Source of the DNA: a bacterium
Lineage (GTDB): Bacteria > Patescibacteriota > Patescibacteriia > Magasanikbacterales > GWA2-37-8
DNA length: 34,585 nucleotides
NCBI GenBank assembly: GCA_021812425.1
Contig: JAKANM010000004.1
Span: 1 to 34,585, forward strand
Direction: 5' to 3'
The notes below the pieces were generated by a model that made no database searches, had not been told where the DNA came from, and was given only the letters and a program-made list of their open reading frames with translations. Numbering within the stretch: position 1 is the stretch's first letter; every line of letters begins with the position of its first letter. A program made the position numbers and the translations under genes. Below, in pieces: positions 1 through 8,754 of the stretch.

Positions 1-70
1 CACCAATTCAATTCATTCTAAACAACCAAGATGTCCACTTGTCCAAAAGTGGGTGGCCTGATACAGCCGC

Positions 71-99
71 TTGCGTTTTAAAAAAGCTTAGTGTATAAT
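71..99 (+). promoter_or_regulatory. Sigma70-type promoter for the thioredoxin-fold gene
   Basis: TTGCGT at 71-76 and TATAAT at 94-99 are separated by exactly 17 bases. Transcription would begin near 106, leaving a leader of about 35 bases. No Shine-Dalgarno sequence is visible before the first ATG. Confidence 0.65.
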
Positions 100-140
100 A
101 CTTGCTGTCCTAATTATTTATTTTTCATTTTTAATTTATT

Positions 141-1055
141 ATGTCAGATATTATGTCAGAGCCAAAGAAGAGCTTGCTTGAGGTGTTAGATCCCAAAGGC
201 GCCCTGATCGTCGGGTTAGTCGGAGGCGTATTATGCCTTGGCACCCTCGGGTTTATCATCCTTGGGACCTTAGTCCTGCAAGGCAAAGTTTCGGTCGGAA
301 GTAGTAAGGAAGGTTTGGCGACCACCGCGACCAATCAGAATCCGACCCAGGCACAACCACAGCCAGCCGCGGCGCAGAACCAAACTCCGCCTCCGGCAAA
401 TATCCCCAAGACTGCGAAGCCAAAAGTTGAACTGTTCGTGATGGCTTATTGCCCTTATGGACTTCAGATGGAAAAGGCGTTTGTTCCTGCCCTGGATCTC
501 TTGAAGGACAAAGCCGACATGTCGGTCAAATTTGTAAATTACGCGATGCACGGTAAAAAGGAAGTCGATGAAAATACGCGCCAGTACTGCATCGAAAAAG
601 AACAGCCGTCCAAATATTCATCCTATCTCAAATGTTACTTTGGCGCTGGGCAAAATAATGGCGAGGAAGCCAACTACAAGAGCTGTCTGACGGCGGTCGG
701 CGTAAACGAATCATCGCTGAACAGTTGTGTAAGCGGCGCAGACAAACAATTTGGAATTTCCGCGAAGTACAACGACCAGGCATCATGGCTCTCCGGACGA
801 TATCCTCAGTATCTGATTCATGATAGCGAGAATACCAAGTATGGTGTTCAAGGTTCGCCGACTCTAGTGATTAACGGCGTGCAGGCGCAGGTGGCCAGGA
901 CTCCGGAGGCGATCAAAGAAGCAATTTGCGCTGGTTTCATCAATCCTCCGTCTGAGTGTTCACAGCCGCTTAATAACAATTCATTTCAAGCCGGGTTTGG
1001 GTTGGCGCAGGCCGGAGCGGCCGGAGGAGCGGCCAATCCTGGCTGTGGAACTTAA
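141..1055 (+). CDS. Membrane-anchored thioredoxin-fold (DsbA/GILT-like) protein
   Basis: Likely an envelope thiol-disulfide protein. After a short cytoplasmic start, residues about 20-48 form one hydrophobic segment. A Pro/Gln/Ala/Thr-rich linker follows (about 58-92), then a thioredoxin-like domain that begins at the strand VELFVMAYCPYG. The active-site position reads C104-P-Y-G, so the second cysteine of a CxxC is missing. The cis-proline loop is visible as GSPTLVING, and four more cysteines lie between about residues 149 and 200. The C terminus is Gly/Ala-rich. A second ATG at 153 is an equally possible start. The family is inferred from the fold motifs; the redox partner is unknown. It is the first gene after its own promoter. 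Confidence 0.75.
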   Translation: MSDIMSEPKKSLLEVLDPKGALIVGLVGGVLCLGTLGFIILGTLVLQGKVSVGSSKEGLATTATNQNPTQAQPQPAAAQNQTPPPANIPKTAKPKVELFVMAYCPYGLQMEKAFVPALDLLKDKADMSVKFVNYAMHGKKEVDENTRQYCIEKEQPSKYSSYLKCYFGAGQNNGEEANYKSCLTAVGVNESSLNSCVSGADKQFGISAKYNDQASWLSGRYPQYLIHDSENTKYGVQGSPTLVINGVQAQVARTPEAIKEAICAGFINPPSECSQPLNNNSFQAGFGLAQAGAAGGAANPGCGT

Positions 1056-1079
1056 TTAATTCATTAAGTTCAAAATAAT

Positions 1080-1391
1080 ATGGGAAGATTTAAAAAAGGT
1101 TTATTTTTAGGCGGACTTTTGGGCGCGGCGCTGGTGTGGTTAAATGCGACACCAAAGGGCAAAGAAATGCGTGAAAAAATAGCCGCGCATTTGGAGCCGT
1201 TGTTCAATGAGCTGACCGTAAGCTTGAAACAGCTCGAAGGTCCGACCAAGGAAATGTACGACGCCTTGGTTGAGCGCGCTGTAGCTGAGTATGCCGCCAA
1301 AAAAGAACTGGCTGATGATGTCAGGCAACAGTTGGTTCGGCAGTTGAAGAAACGCTGGTCAAAATTACAACACGAATTAAAACGAAAATAA
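1080..1391 (+). CDS. Small YtxH-like membrane-associated protein
   Basis: A 103-residue protein with an N-terminal Gly/Ala-rich hydrophobic stretch (about residues 7-22, GLFLGGLLGAALVWL) followed by TPKGKEMREKI. That hydrophobic segment plus 'T-P-x-G-K-x-x-R' transition is typical of YtxH/gas-vesicle-like small proteins. The rest is charged and helical, probably a coiled coil, with a basic C terminus (KKRWSKLQHELKRK). It lies 24 bases after the thioredoxin-fold gene and just before the isomerase. Function is not known; the call rests on architecture only. Confidence 0.6.
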   Translation: MGRFKKGLFLGGLLGAALVWLNATPKGKEMREKIAAHLEPLFNELTVSLKQLEGPTKEMYDALVERAVAEYAAKKELADDVRQQLVRQLKKRWSKLQHELKRK

Positions 1392-1429
1392 AGGCAGGCC
1401 GCTTGAAAGGTTTTTTTGGGCTAATCCAT

Positions 1430-2500
1430 ATGTCTTCTATTTTAGATTCAATTTCTGACGTAAAAAAACTAGATTCCCAAAATATGCTTGGGAGTCTTGA
1501 AAGATTGGCTGATCAAATTGAACAAATTGATGCGGAGGCCAACGAGATAAAGTTGCCTTCTTCCTACAAAAAAGCGACCAATGTCGTTTTTTTTGGTATG
1601 GGCGGATCAGCCTTAGGAGCGCATTGCATTAGCTCGATTTTTAGAAATAACCTGAAACTCCCGTTGGAAATCGTGAATGGTTATGAAGCGCCTGGAACGG
1701 TCGGTAAGAATACGCTCGTCATCGCCGTAAGTTATTCGGGCGGCACCGAGGAAACATTATCGGCTTTGGAAAAGGCTCGCGAGCGCGGGGCCAAACTCGT
1801 GGTCATTACCTCTGGCGGTGAATTAGAAAAATATGCGAAAAAAAATAAAATTCCGGCCTTAATTTTCAGAACCGATAATAACCCCTGCGGTTCGCCGCGC
1901 ATGGGACTTGGTTATACTTTTTTTGGACCGTTATTAATTTTGGGGAAACTTGGCATCATAAATGTTTCCCGTTCTGACGTGCTCTCGGCCGCCGCGACTG
2001 CGAGGAAATATCAAAAATTGTTCGGACAACAAAATAACGAGAGCGCAAATTTTGCGAAAAGCGCGGCGGGGAAATTACTTGCCGGCAGTGTTTGGTTTTT
2101 TGGAGCGGAACACCTCTCCGGCAACGCGCATATTGCCGCCAATCAGCTGAATGAAAATTCTAAACGGTTTGGCGGTTATTTTTTGATCCCGGAACTGAAT
2201 CATCATCTGCTTGAAGGGTTGTCGTTTCCGAAAGAAGGACTAGGATCATTTTTTTTGATTAAATCGGATTTATATAGCATTCGTGTCCAGAAGCGTTTCA
2301 GTGTGACTAAAGAAATTTTACAAAAAAATAACCTAAATTTTGTATCATATCGTTGTTCCGAAAAAACGGCGTTAAATCAAGCTGTGGAATTTCTGGTACT
2401 CAGTAGTTATCTTGGTTTTTATCTCGCGATGCTGGAAGGCATCGATCCGACCGCGATCCCGAATGTTAATTTTCTCAAAGCGGCCCTGAAAAATTCTTAG
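1430..2500 (+). CDS. Bifunctional phosphoglucose/phosphomannose isomerase (SIS-domain)
   Basis: Interconverts fructose-6-P with glucose-6-P and probably mannose-6-P, feeding sugar nucleotide synthesis. The N-terminal SIS domain shows FFGMGGSALGAHC (phosphosugar loop) and AVSYSGGTEETLSAL. The C-terminal bact-PGI-like half has LNENSKRFGGYFLIPELNHH, with the ENSK and NHH elements of this family. About 356 residues, close to the usual 320-350. An in-frame TTG at 1403 would add nine residues, but the ATG at 1430 (MSSILDSISDV) looks like the natural start. It ends one base before the first glycosyltransferase start, so it probably leads that polysaccharide operon. Confidence 0.87.
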   Translation: MSSILDSISDVKKLDSQNMLGSLERLADQIEQIDAEANEIKLPSSYKKATNVVFFGMGGSALGAHCISSIFRNNLKLPLEIVNGYEAPGTVGKNTLVIAVSYSGGTEETLSALEKARERGAKLVVITSGGELEKYAKKNKIPALIFRTDNNPCGSPRMGLGYTFFGPLLILGKLGIINVSRSDVLSAAATARKYQKLFGQQNNESANFAKSAAGKLLAGSVWFFGAEHLSGNAHIAANQLNENSKRFGGYFLIPELNHHLLEGLSFPKEGLGSFFLIKSDLYSIRVQKRFSVTKEILQKNNLNFVSYRCSEKTALNQAVEFLVLSSYLGFYLAMLEGIDPTAIPNVNFLKAALKNS

Positions 2501-2501
2501 T

Positions 2502-3275
2502 GTGGAAGTTTCCGTACTCACAGTTACTTCAAATTCTGTCGACTATATCGCCGGACAAATTTTTTCCGTGTCTGAAGCCGCGCGCGGCCTGGCGGTCGAA
2601 CAATTAATCGCGGACAATGCCTCGGATGACGGGACAATCACGGCGATTCGCCAAAAGTATCCTGATTTGGCGCTCACCGTATATAAGGCCAATCGGGGAT
2701 TTGGCGCCGCGAATAACGATCTCGCGACCAAGGCAAACGGTCGGTATTTTCTTCTTCTGAATCCGGATATGAAAATGATGCCGGGAAGTTTGTCGCCTCT
2801 CATCGCTTGGGCTGACGCGCATCCGGGGGCGGGAATAGTTAGCTGTAAGCTTGTCGACAAAAATGGGAATTTTAATACCAAAACCTCGCCACGACATTTT
2901 CCGACAATTTTTGATCAGTTGGTTATTTTATTGAAACTTCCGCATTTTTTCCCATCGCTTTTAGATAAATACCTCATGAAAGGTTTTGATTCAGAAAAAG
3001 AACAACCGGTCGATGCCGTTCAGGGGTCGTTTATGTTAGTCAGACGAGAGTTATACGAGAAGCTGGGACGCCTTTTTGATCCGAGGTTTTTCATTTGGTT
3101 CGAGGACGTGGATTTGTGCCGTGAAGCAAAGCGTCTCGGATATGGTGTTTGGTATGTTCCTTCTGTAAGCTGTGTTGATTTTGAGGGCAGAAGTTTTGCT
3201 CAGCGCGCGTTCTATTGGAAACAGCTACAGTTTATCAAAAGTATGTTTAGGTATTTTTTGAAGTGGGGTTTATGA
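2502..3275 (+). CDS. Family 2 glycosyltransferase (WbbL-like)
   Basis: GT-A fold glycosyltransferase, probably rhamnosyltransferase-like. Visible signatures are DNASDDGT (nucleotide-binding loop), NRGFGAANN and LLLNPDMK (the metal-binding Asp region). The acceptor-side motif FIWFEDVDLCREAKRLGY near the C terminus contains the ED pair of the catalytic region. No transmembrane helix is obvious. The start is GTG, directly after the isomerase stop with a one-base gap, so the two are translationally linked. Its stop codon overlaps the next glycosyltransferase start. The sugar and acceptor cannot be read from the sequence. Confidence 0.85.
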   Translation: MEVSVLTVTSNSVDYIAGQIFSVSEAARGLAVEQLIADNASDDGTITAIRQKYPDLALTVYKANRGFGAANNDLATKANGRYFLLLNPDMKMMPGSLSPLIAWADAHPGAGIVSCKLVDKNGNFNTKTSPRHFPTIFDQLVILLKLPHFFPSLLDKYLMKGFDSEKEQPVDAVQGSFMLVRRELYEKLGRLFDPRFFIWFEDVDLCREAKRLGYGVWYVPSVSCVDFEGRSFAQRAFYWKQLQFIKSMFRYFLKWGL

Positions 3276-4279
3276 AGTTAGTCGTGCAACTTGTAGTCTG
3301 GAATGGTGAGAGGCATTTGCCGGCGCTTTTTGATTCACTGCAAAATCAGTCATTGAGTGATTGGGAATTACTCGTTCTCGATAACGGTTCGACTGATAGT
3401 TCATTAAAAATTATTGAGGCGGAAAAAGTTCGGTTTCCGAATCTGAAAATTTTTCGAGAGAAACAGAATTTAGGTTTTTCCGGCGGTCATAATATTTTGT
3501 ATCAAAAATCCGATTCCGAATATATTTTACTTTTGAATCAGGACGTAATTTTAGAAAATAATGTTTTTGAAAAATTAGTAAATTGTTTGGATAAAAATTT
3601 GAATGTCGCGAGCGCGTCTCCACGCCTCATGCGGATTGAAAATAATGAACGAACTGGAACGGTTGATTCGCTTGGTTTGACAGTTGATCGCCGTCGGAGG
3701 TTTTCTGATCGAATGGCGGGGGAACCTTGGAAACTGCAGGCCGAGTCGGTAAATCCAGCTCAACAGTGTACTGTCTTCGGAGTCTCCGCTACCGTAGCTA
3801 TTTATCGCCGGAGCGCGGTCAACCTCGCCACCAACGGCCGGTTGTTCGATCCGTATTATTTTTCTTATCAGGAAGATATTGATTTAGCTTGGCAACTACA
3901 GCTTAGAGGTTTTGATTCGGTGGTTTTACTTGATAAGGTAGCCTACCACCAACGCAGTACGCAGGATGCAAATCGGGGGATATTGTCTACCGCGATCAAT
4001 AAACAAAAACAGTCGCCGATGGTTCGTTATTATAGTTATCGAAATCATTTGGCCACTTTGATTAAGAATGACCAGTGGCAAAATTTTACCCTTGATTTTC
4101 CTTGGATTTTGTGGTATGAAGGGATGAAGTTTATCTATTTATTATTTTTCGATCGCGTGGCGCTGAGGGGGTTGAGGGAGCTGTGGAATGAAAGAGTCTG
4201 GCTGAAGAGCGAGAGGAACAGAGTCCAAACCGGGGCCAAGGCGGACTGGAAAAAAATCGGACAGTGGATGTACATGTGA
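3272..4279 (+). CDS. Family 2 glycosyltransferase
   Basis: The second GT2 of the cluster. It carries DNGSTDSS, NLGFSGGHN and LLLNQDV in the donor-binding half and YFSYQEDIDLAWQLQLRGF in the acceptor half. The C-terminal 100 residues contain a hydrophobic, aromatic stretch (FPWILWYEGMKFIYLLFF) that may attach it to the membrane. The ATG at 3272 overlaps the previous stop as ATGA, which I prefer over the upstream in-frame GTG at 3263. Length 335 residues is normal for this type. Substrates unknown. Confidence 0.85.
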   Translation: MKLVVQLVVWNGERHLPALFDSLQNQSLSDWELLVLDNGSTDSSLKIIEAEKVRFPNLKIFREKQNLGFSGGHNILYQKSDSEYILLLNQDVILENNVFEKLVNCLDKNLNVASASPRLMRIENNERTGTVDSLGLTVDRRRRFSDRMAGEPWKLQAESVNPAQQCTVFGVSATVAIYRRSAVNLATNGRLFDPYYFSYQEDIDLAWQLQLRGFDSVVLLDKVAYHQRSTQDANRGILSTAINKQKQSPMVRYYSYRNHLATLIKNDQWQNFTLDFPWILWYEGMKFIYLLFFDRVALRGLRELWNERVWLKSERNRVQTGAKADWKKIGQWMYM

Positions 4280-4282
4280 TAT

Positions 4283-5116
4283 ATGTTTGATGTAAATATT
4301 GTTATCGTGAACTACAACATGAAGGACGACATCGGGAGATGCCTCGATTCTTTGTATCAGGATATCAAAGACAGCCAATTGAATATCAATATTGTGGTTG
4401 TTGATAACGCCTCTACTGACGGTAGCCGTGAATTTATACATTCACGTTTTCCGCCGGTAAAGTATTTGGAACAGGAAATAAACCGCGGTTTTGGTTTTAG
4501 TCAAAATGTCGGCCTGTCTTCGGCTGAAGCAAAGTATTATTTTGTTTTAAATCCTGATACATATTTTTTCCCCGGCGGTAATTCAATCAAAAAGTTATTT
4601 GACTTCATGGAGAAGGAAAAGAAGATTGGAATAGTCGGTCCGAAAATTCTATATCCGGATGGTTCGCTACAGTATTCCTGCTATCGTTTTCCGACCTTGT
4701 GGCATCCGTTTTTTATCAGGACTAAATTGGTTAACAAAAAAGGTAAAAAATACCAGCGTTATTTTGCAATGAAGGATTACGACCATGAGGAATCCCGACC
4801 GGTGGACTGGTTGATGGGTTCGGCGATGTTTATCCGCGGGCAGGCTATTATTGAGGTTGGGAAGTTTGATGAGCAATTTTGGATGTACTATGAAGACAGT
4901 GATCTTTGTCGCAGATTTTGGGAGAATGGCTGGAGCGTTTATTATTTTCCGAAAGTTTCCGTTGAGCACACCTATTCGCGCAGTTCGGCGGCTGTTCCGG
5001 GGATTTTTTCCGCTTTAATAAAAAACAAATTAGCGCGCGTCCACGTCCTTAGCTGGCTGAAATATATGTGGAAATGGCGTGGTAACAATAAATATTATAT
5101 AGAGGATATAACCTAA
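4283..5116 (+). CDS. Family 2 glycosyltransferase (WbbL-like)
   Basis: Third GT2. The N terminus FDVNIVIVNYNMKDD is typical of rhamnosyltransferase-like GT2 enzymes. DNASTDGS, NRGFGFSQN and FVLNPDTY form the donor and metal site, and FWMYYEDSDLCRRFWENGW gives the ED motif of the catalytic half. It begins three bases after the previous gene. It is the last of the three tightly packed glycosyltransferases before the AT-rich palindromic element at 5119-5163. Confidence 0.85.
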   Translation: MFDVNIVIVNYNMKDDIGRCLDSLYQDIKDSQLNINIVVVDNASTDGSREFIHSRFPPVKYLEQEINRGFGFSQNVGLSSAEAKYYFVLNPDTYFFPGGNSIKKLFDFMEKEKKIGIVGPKILYPDGSLQYSCYRFPTLWHPFFIRTKLVNKKGKKYQRYFAMKDYDHEESRPVDWLMGSAMFIRGQAIIEVGKFDEQFWMYYEDSDLCRRFWENGWSVYYFPKVSVEHTYSRSSAAVPGIFSALIKNKLARVHVLSWLKYMWKWRGNNKYYIEDIT

Positions 5117-5118
5117 AT

Positions 5119-5163
5119 CGTTCGGAAATGAAAATTTATTTTCATTTCACTCACTCATTACGA
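5119..5163 (+). repeat. REP-like palindromic element, copy A
   Basis: A perfect 11-bp inverted repeat (arms 5125-5135 and 5138-5148, two-base spacer) sits between CGTTCGGAA on the left and CACTCACTCATTA on the right. A second copy with the same flanking words and a different AT-rich palindrome occurs at 32292-32340. The poor T tract after the stem argues against a simple terminator. Confidence 0.5.
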
Positions 5164-5183
5164 TTATAAATAAAGAAAAAAAA

Positions 5184-6272
5184 ATGCCTAGGGTCGCGGT
5201 CGTATACCTCTCCTATCATTCTGATCCGTATCTCGAGGATATGGTAAAGGCAATGCAATCCTGCACCTATCCGAAGGAACGTTTGGCATTGGTTATCGTC
5301 GATAATCCTCATCCGGAGTTTGGTTTGTCAACGAAAAAAATAAATGAAGTGGTGGCGCCATTAGCGGGTGGGTCTTTGCCGGAGGTGATCGTGTTGCCAG
5401 AGCAAAAAAACCTCGGCTTCACTGGCGGAAATAATGTCGGGATAAAGTGGGCGTTGGAACACAGTTTTGATTATATTTTTCTGCACAATCAGGATGGCTA
5501 TCTCGATCATGATTGTATTTTGAAACTTGTCGAGGCGATGGAGGCGGACAAAACTATCGGCTGTTCGCAGGCTCTGATTATGCTCGACGGTACCGACAAA
5601 GTAAACACCGCCGGCAACTCATTCAATTATCTCGGCTTCGCATTCATTAATCATTTTGGAAAAAAATTATCAGAATTAAATTTGAAACCGGTCGAGGAGG
5701 TTGGTTATGCGAGCGGCGCCGGACTCATGATGCGAGCCGATCTGGTGAAAAAGTTTGGCGGTCTTGATGAAGATTTGTTCGCGTATCATGAAGATGTTGA
5801 ATATTCATTGCGTCTGAAATTTGTTGGTTTCAAAGCGGTGGTGGTGAGGGACGCGCTATTTCATCACAAGTATGTCTTCAGCCGCAGTAAGACGAAATTT
5901 TATTTTATGGAACGCAATCGCTACGCGGTGTTGTTCATGTATTATCGTCTTGCCACGCTTATTTTATTAATTCCGGCGCTGTTATTTATGGAACTTGGTC
6001 TTTTGGTTTTCTTTATTTTGAATGGCTGGGGTAATGAAAAATTGGAGATTTATAAATATTGGCTGAAGGCGAGTAATTGGAAATTATGGCTGTCAAAGCG
6101 CCAGAAAATTCAGCGGTTGCGGACGGTCACGGACCGCTATCTCATTCATAAAGCGGCATCTAGGGTCAAATTCGGGGCTAAGGAAGACATGAATCATCCT
6201 CTCCTCGTTTATATAGCAAATCCGTTAATGCTCGTCTATAAAGCGATTGTACAGGTGTTGATTTTCTGGTAG
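5184..6272 (+). CDS. Family 2 glycosyltransferase with C-terminal membrane segment
   Basis: Fourth GT2, 362 residues. The donor site is VIVDNPHPEF, NLGFTGGNN and FLHNQDGYL; the catalytic half has LFAYHEDVEYSLRLKFVGF. Unlike its neighbours it has a strongly hydrophobic segment at about residues 250-285 (YYRLATLILLIPALLFMEL and following), which should tether it to the inner membrane. The DNAS box is replaced by DNPH. It follows the palindromic element by about 20 bases. Its 3' end overlaps a promoter for the next gene. Confidence 0.82.
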   Translation: MPRVAVVYLSYHSDPYLEDMVKAMQSCTYPKERLALVIVDNPHPEFGLSTKKINEVVAPLAGGSLPEVIVLPEQKNLGFTGGNNVGIKWALEHSFDYIFLHNQDGYLDHDCILKLVEAMEADKTIGCSQALIMLDGTDKVNTAGNSFNYLGFAFINHFGKKLSELNLKPVEEVGYASGAGLMMRADLVKKFGGLDEDLFAYHEDVEYSLRLKFVGFKAVVVRDALFHHKYVFSRSKTKFYFMERNRYAVLFMYYRLATLILLIPALLFMELGLLVFFILNGWGNEKLEIYKYWLKASNWKLWLSKRQKIQRLRTVTDRYLIHKAASRVKFGAKEDMNHPLLVYIANPLMLVYKAIVQVLIFW

Positions 6273-6275
6273 AAT
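6247..6275 (+). promoter_or_regulatory. Internal sigma70-type promoter
   Basis: TTGTAC at 6247-6252 and TAGAAT at 6270-6275, spaced 17 bases, overlap the 3' end of the fourth glycosyltransferase. Predicted transcription starts near 6282, eight bases before the ATG of the nucleotidyltransferase, so that mRNA would have almost no leader. Confidence 0.5.
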
Positions 6276-6289
6276 ATGCAGATAATCTT

Positions 6290-7369
6290 ATGAAGATAAC
6301 CAAAGCAATTCTAACCGGCGGCGGACGGGCGACGAGGCTCCGACCGATTACCACGACCATCAATAAACATCTTATCTCGCTTGCAAACAAGCCGATGATT
6401 TTTCATGCGATCGACAAGGTGGTCGAGGTCGGCGTAAAGGAAATTTTTATCAATACTAATCCAGGCGACACGCAGTTGCAAAAAGTTGTGGGTGACGGTT
6501 CGCGTTGGGGAGTTTCAATCAAATATTTCGAACAGGAAGGCGGTCCGCAGGGGATTGCTCACGTGGTAAATTGCGCGAAGGAATTTATTGGCGGCGATCC
6601 GTTCATGTTTTATTTGTCAGATAATATTATCCTGGGGAGTTTGGTGCCGTTTTTCGAGGATTTTGAACGAAAGAACTGCGATTGCATGCTGGCGTTTTCG
6701 AAGGTTGATGATCCGACGCGGTTCGGGGTGCCGGTGTTTGATTCGCGCAACAAATTGGTTGAAGTGATTGAGAAGCCGTCTGAGCCGTCTAGTAATTTTG
6801 CTGTCACCGGAATTTATTTATATGGGCCAAAAATATTTTTTGAGGCCTTTGATCATATTCAGAAATCGGCGCGCGGCGAGTATGAAATTTCCGACGTCCA
6901 TTCCTATTTTTTGAAAAAAGGTAAATTGGTCGGCTGGAAGGAAATTACCGGTTGGTGGAAAGATACCGGCAAGCCGGAGGATTTAATTCACGCCAACACT
7001 TTGCTTCTTTCTGAAATGAAAAAGGAAGAGTTTAATATGCTCGGCTCGGGAAAAGCGAAAGTCAAAGGGAACGTTCACGTCGGCGAGGGGACAAAAATCG
7101 GCAGTGGCGTAAAAATAATCGGGCCGGCAATAATCGGCAATCACTGCTCACTCAGGCAATGTTCGATCGGACCGAATGTTACAATCGGCTCCGGCTCGTC
7201 CATTCATTTGGCCAACATCAGTAATTCAATAATTTTTTCAAACTGTTCAATCGAATCAAAAATAAAAATTTCCGACAGTATTATCGGCGACCAGGCCAAA
7301 GTCATTAAAAACAAAAATAAAAAGGTTGTGCGTCTTATTATTGGGGATCAGACTTTGATAGAATTATAA
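6290..7369 (+). CDS. Sugar-1-phosphate nucleotidyltransferase (RmlA-long type)
   Basis: Probable glucose-1-phosphate thymidylyltransferase making an NDP-sugar for the adjacent glycosyltransferases. The N-terminal domain begins AILTGGGRATRLRPIT (pyrophosphorylase loop), with NKHLISLANKPM, FYLSDNI (metal-binding Asp) and VIEKPSEP. Residues after about 245 form a left-handed beta-helix: repeated hexapeptides such as GEGTKIGSGVKIIGPAIIG. The tail and overall length (359) match the long RmlA class rather than the 290-residue short form. The signature loop is GGGRATRLRP instead of the common GGxGTRLRP. Sugar specificity is inferred from class only. Confidence 0.83.
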   Translation: MKITKAILTGGGRATRLRPITTTINKHLISLANKPMIFHAIDKVVEVGVKEIFINTNPGDTQLQKVVGDGSRWGVSIKYFEQEGGPQGIAHVVNCAKEFIGGDPFMFYLSDNIILGSLVPFFEDFERKNCDCMLAFSKVDDPTRFGVPVFDSRNKLVEVIEKPSEPSSNFAVTGIYLYGPKIFFEAFDHIQKSARGEYEISDVHSYFLKKGKLVGWKEITGWWKDTGKPEDLIHANTLLLSEMKKEEFNMLGSGKAKVKGNVHVGEGTKIGSGVKIIGPAIIGNHCSLRQCSIGPNVTIGSGSSIHLANISNSIIFSNCSIESKIKISDSIIGDQAKVIKNKNKKVVRLIIGDQTLIEL

Positions 7370-7390
7370 TTTTATTTTTTCGTTAAGTTT

Positions 7391-8593
7391 ATGAAGAATT
7401 ATCGTGAAAATCGACGAAAAATAATCGGCAGTTATCGGCTTGATGTCATTTCTCTGCCGGAGGAGTGTGATTTTGAAAATGATATTCCTTTGGAATTGGT
7501 TTATATCTTCAGACATTATCCGGAACATAAAGAGCGGGTGAAGCAAATTTTGAATGAGGGCAAGGCGATTGGCGTCAGAACTTTACTGCAAACGCCGGAA
7601 AATATTTTGAAAGCAATTCATACTATCAGCGTCCACAGTCAGCTGAACTATATTATCACCTGGCTGCCGAATCTTCTTCGGGATAAGCATCTCCCTGTCA
7701 TCGATGAGCGGGATCGGGCGCGCGCTCTGAGTCATGGTGAAAATATTGACCTTGCGGTCGAGGTGATTTTGGCGGACCGATTGCGCTTCAAGCATCTGGT
7801 TTTGATTGATGAAGAAAATAAAGGCATTAAAACCGAGGAACAACATTTTATGAATGAGTTGAGTGAAATTATTTATCCTCTGCAGGTTGATTACGCGATT
7901 CATCGGGTCGTCGCTGATAATGCCAACGAGAGGACAAAAATTGCTCAAGCGATTATCAAGATGTTGCTTATCATCGGTCCGATCGCGCATATCCTTGAAA
8001 AATATGCCGCCGGAATCGGTAAAATTTTTGCCGCATCGACGGATGATGTTCTTGGCGAGGCGGCGGAGCTTTCGGCGTTGCGTGGTTCCGGTTTTAGTTG
8101 GAGAGAGCTTAGTCGTCGTTCGTTAGTTCTCATTCCGGTTCTCGGTCTTGCGAGTTATGGCGCCTATTCGGTGGAGCATCTTCTCACCTCCGGACGAATC
8201 GTGACAGGCGGCGTAGTTTTTGGGTTGTCGGCGGTGGCTCTATCTATTACGACGGCTATACAGTCTTTTTTCATGTATTATAAAAATATTCAGAAATTGA
8301 AAAAGGAAAATAAATTACGAATGGAAATCAGGAGTATCGGATTGATTAGATTAGCCTTGCGTCAAGATTTTACGAATCCGGCTCGGCTCGGTTTGCTGCT
8401 CGGCGCGGCGATGGCTCCATTTTTTGGTATTATCGGTTCTTTTTTGCACCTGATGAGCAACGGTTGGATTTTGGCATTGATCGGCTCAAGCGAATCCATC
8501 GTTGCTGGGATAACGGTAATGACTTCACGATACGTTGACGCCTATCGTTTTAAGAAAAAGTTGCGGCATTTGGCGCATCAAAAAAATGGCTAA
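7391..8593 (+). CDS. Membrane protein of unknown function
   Basis: I do not recognise this 400-residue protein. The first 190 residues are soluble and mixed alpha/beta, with a charged stretch DERDRARALSHGENIDLAVEVILADRL. Then hydrophobic segments occur at about 245-262, 272-295, 333-353 and 357-377, giving roughly four membrane helices, and the C terminus is basic (RFKKKLRHLAHQK). The loop at about 296-325 is also strongly basic, suggesting it faces the cytoplasm. It starts 21 bases after the nucleotidyltransferase and is closed by a good terminator, so it ends the polysaccharide operon and may serve it. Confidence 0.7.
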   Translation: MKNYRENRRKIIGSYRLDVISLPEECDFENDIPLELVYIFRHYPEHKERVKQILNEGKAIGVRTLLQTPENILKAIHTISVHSQLNYIITWLPNLLRDKHLPVIDERDRARALSHGENIDLAVEVILADRLRFKHLVLIDEENKGIKTEEQHFMNELSEIIYPLQVDYAIHRVVADNANERTKIAQAIIKMLLIIGPIAHILEKYAAGIGKIFAASTDDVLGEAAELSALRGSGFSWRELSRRSLVLIPVLGLASYGAYSVEHLLTSGRIVTGGVVFGLSAVALSITTAIQSFFMYYKNIQKLKKENKLRMEIRSIGLIRLALRQDFTNPARLGLLLGAAMAPFFGIIGSFLHLMSNGWILALIGSSESIVAGITVMTSRYVDAYRFKKKLRHLAHQKNG

Positions 8594-8607
8594 CAAGCCA
8601 TTTTTTT
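8581..8607 (+). terminator. Rho-independent terminator
   Basis: Stem ATGGCT (8586-8591) and AGCCAT (8596-8601) with loop AACA, extended by five A-T pairs and ending in a run of seven T. The A-run on the left makes it usable in both directions. It overlaps the last codons of the membrane protein gene and marks the left edge of the restriction-modification island. Confidence 0.85.
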
Positions 8608-8688
8608 ATTTTGACTGCTGCCGCCAAATCCCTTCTAAATGTTTTATTTTATCTTCCATACGCTTTTTAGTTGTGGATAAGTATATAT

Positions 8689-8717
8689 TTGATTTTCGGG
8701 AAATTTTAGGGTATAAT
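8689..8717 (+). promoter_or_regulatory. Promoter of the LexA-methyltransferase fusion
   Basis: TTGATT at 8689-8694 and a perfect TATAAT at 8712-8717, spaced 17 bases. Transcription would start near 8724, which is downstream of the ATGs at 8716 and 8722. The usable start is therefore the ATG at 8755, with a leader of about 31 bases. No canonical LexA box (CTG-N8-CAG or GAAC-N4-GTTC) is visible here. Confidence 0.75.
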
Positions 8718-8754
8718 GAATATGCTAAATTACGAAAAAGCTGTCAAGCGTTTT

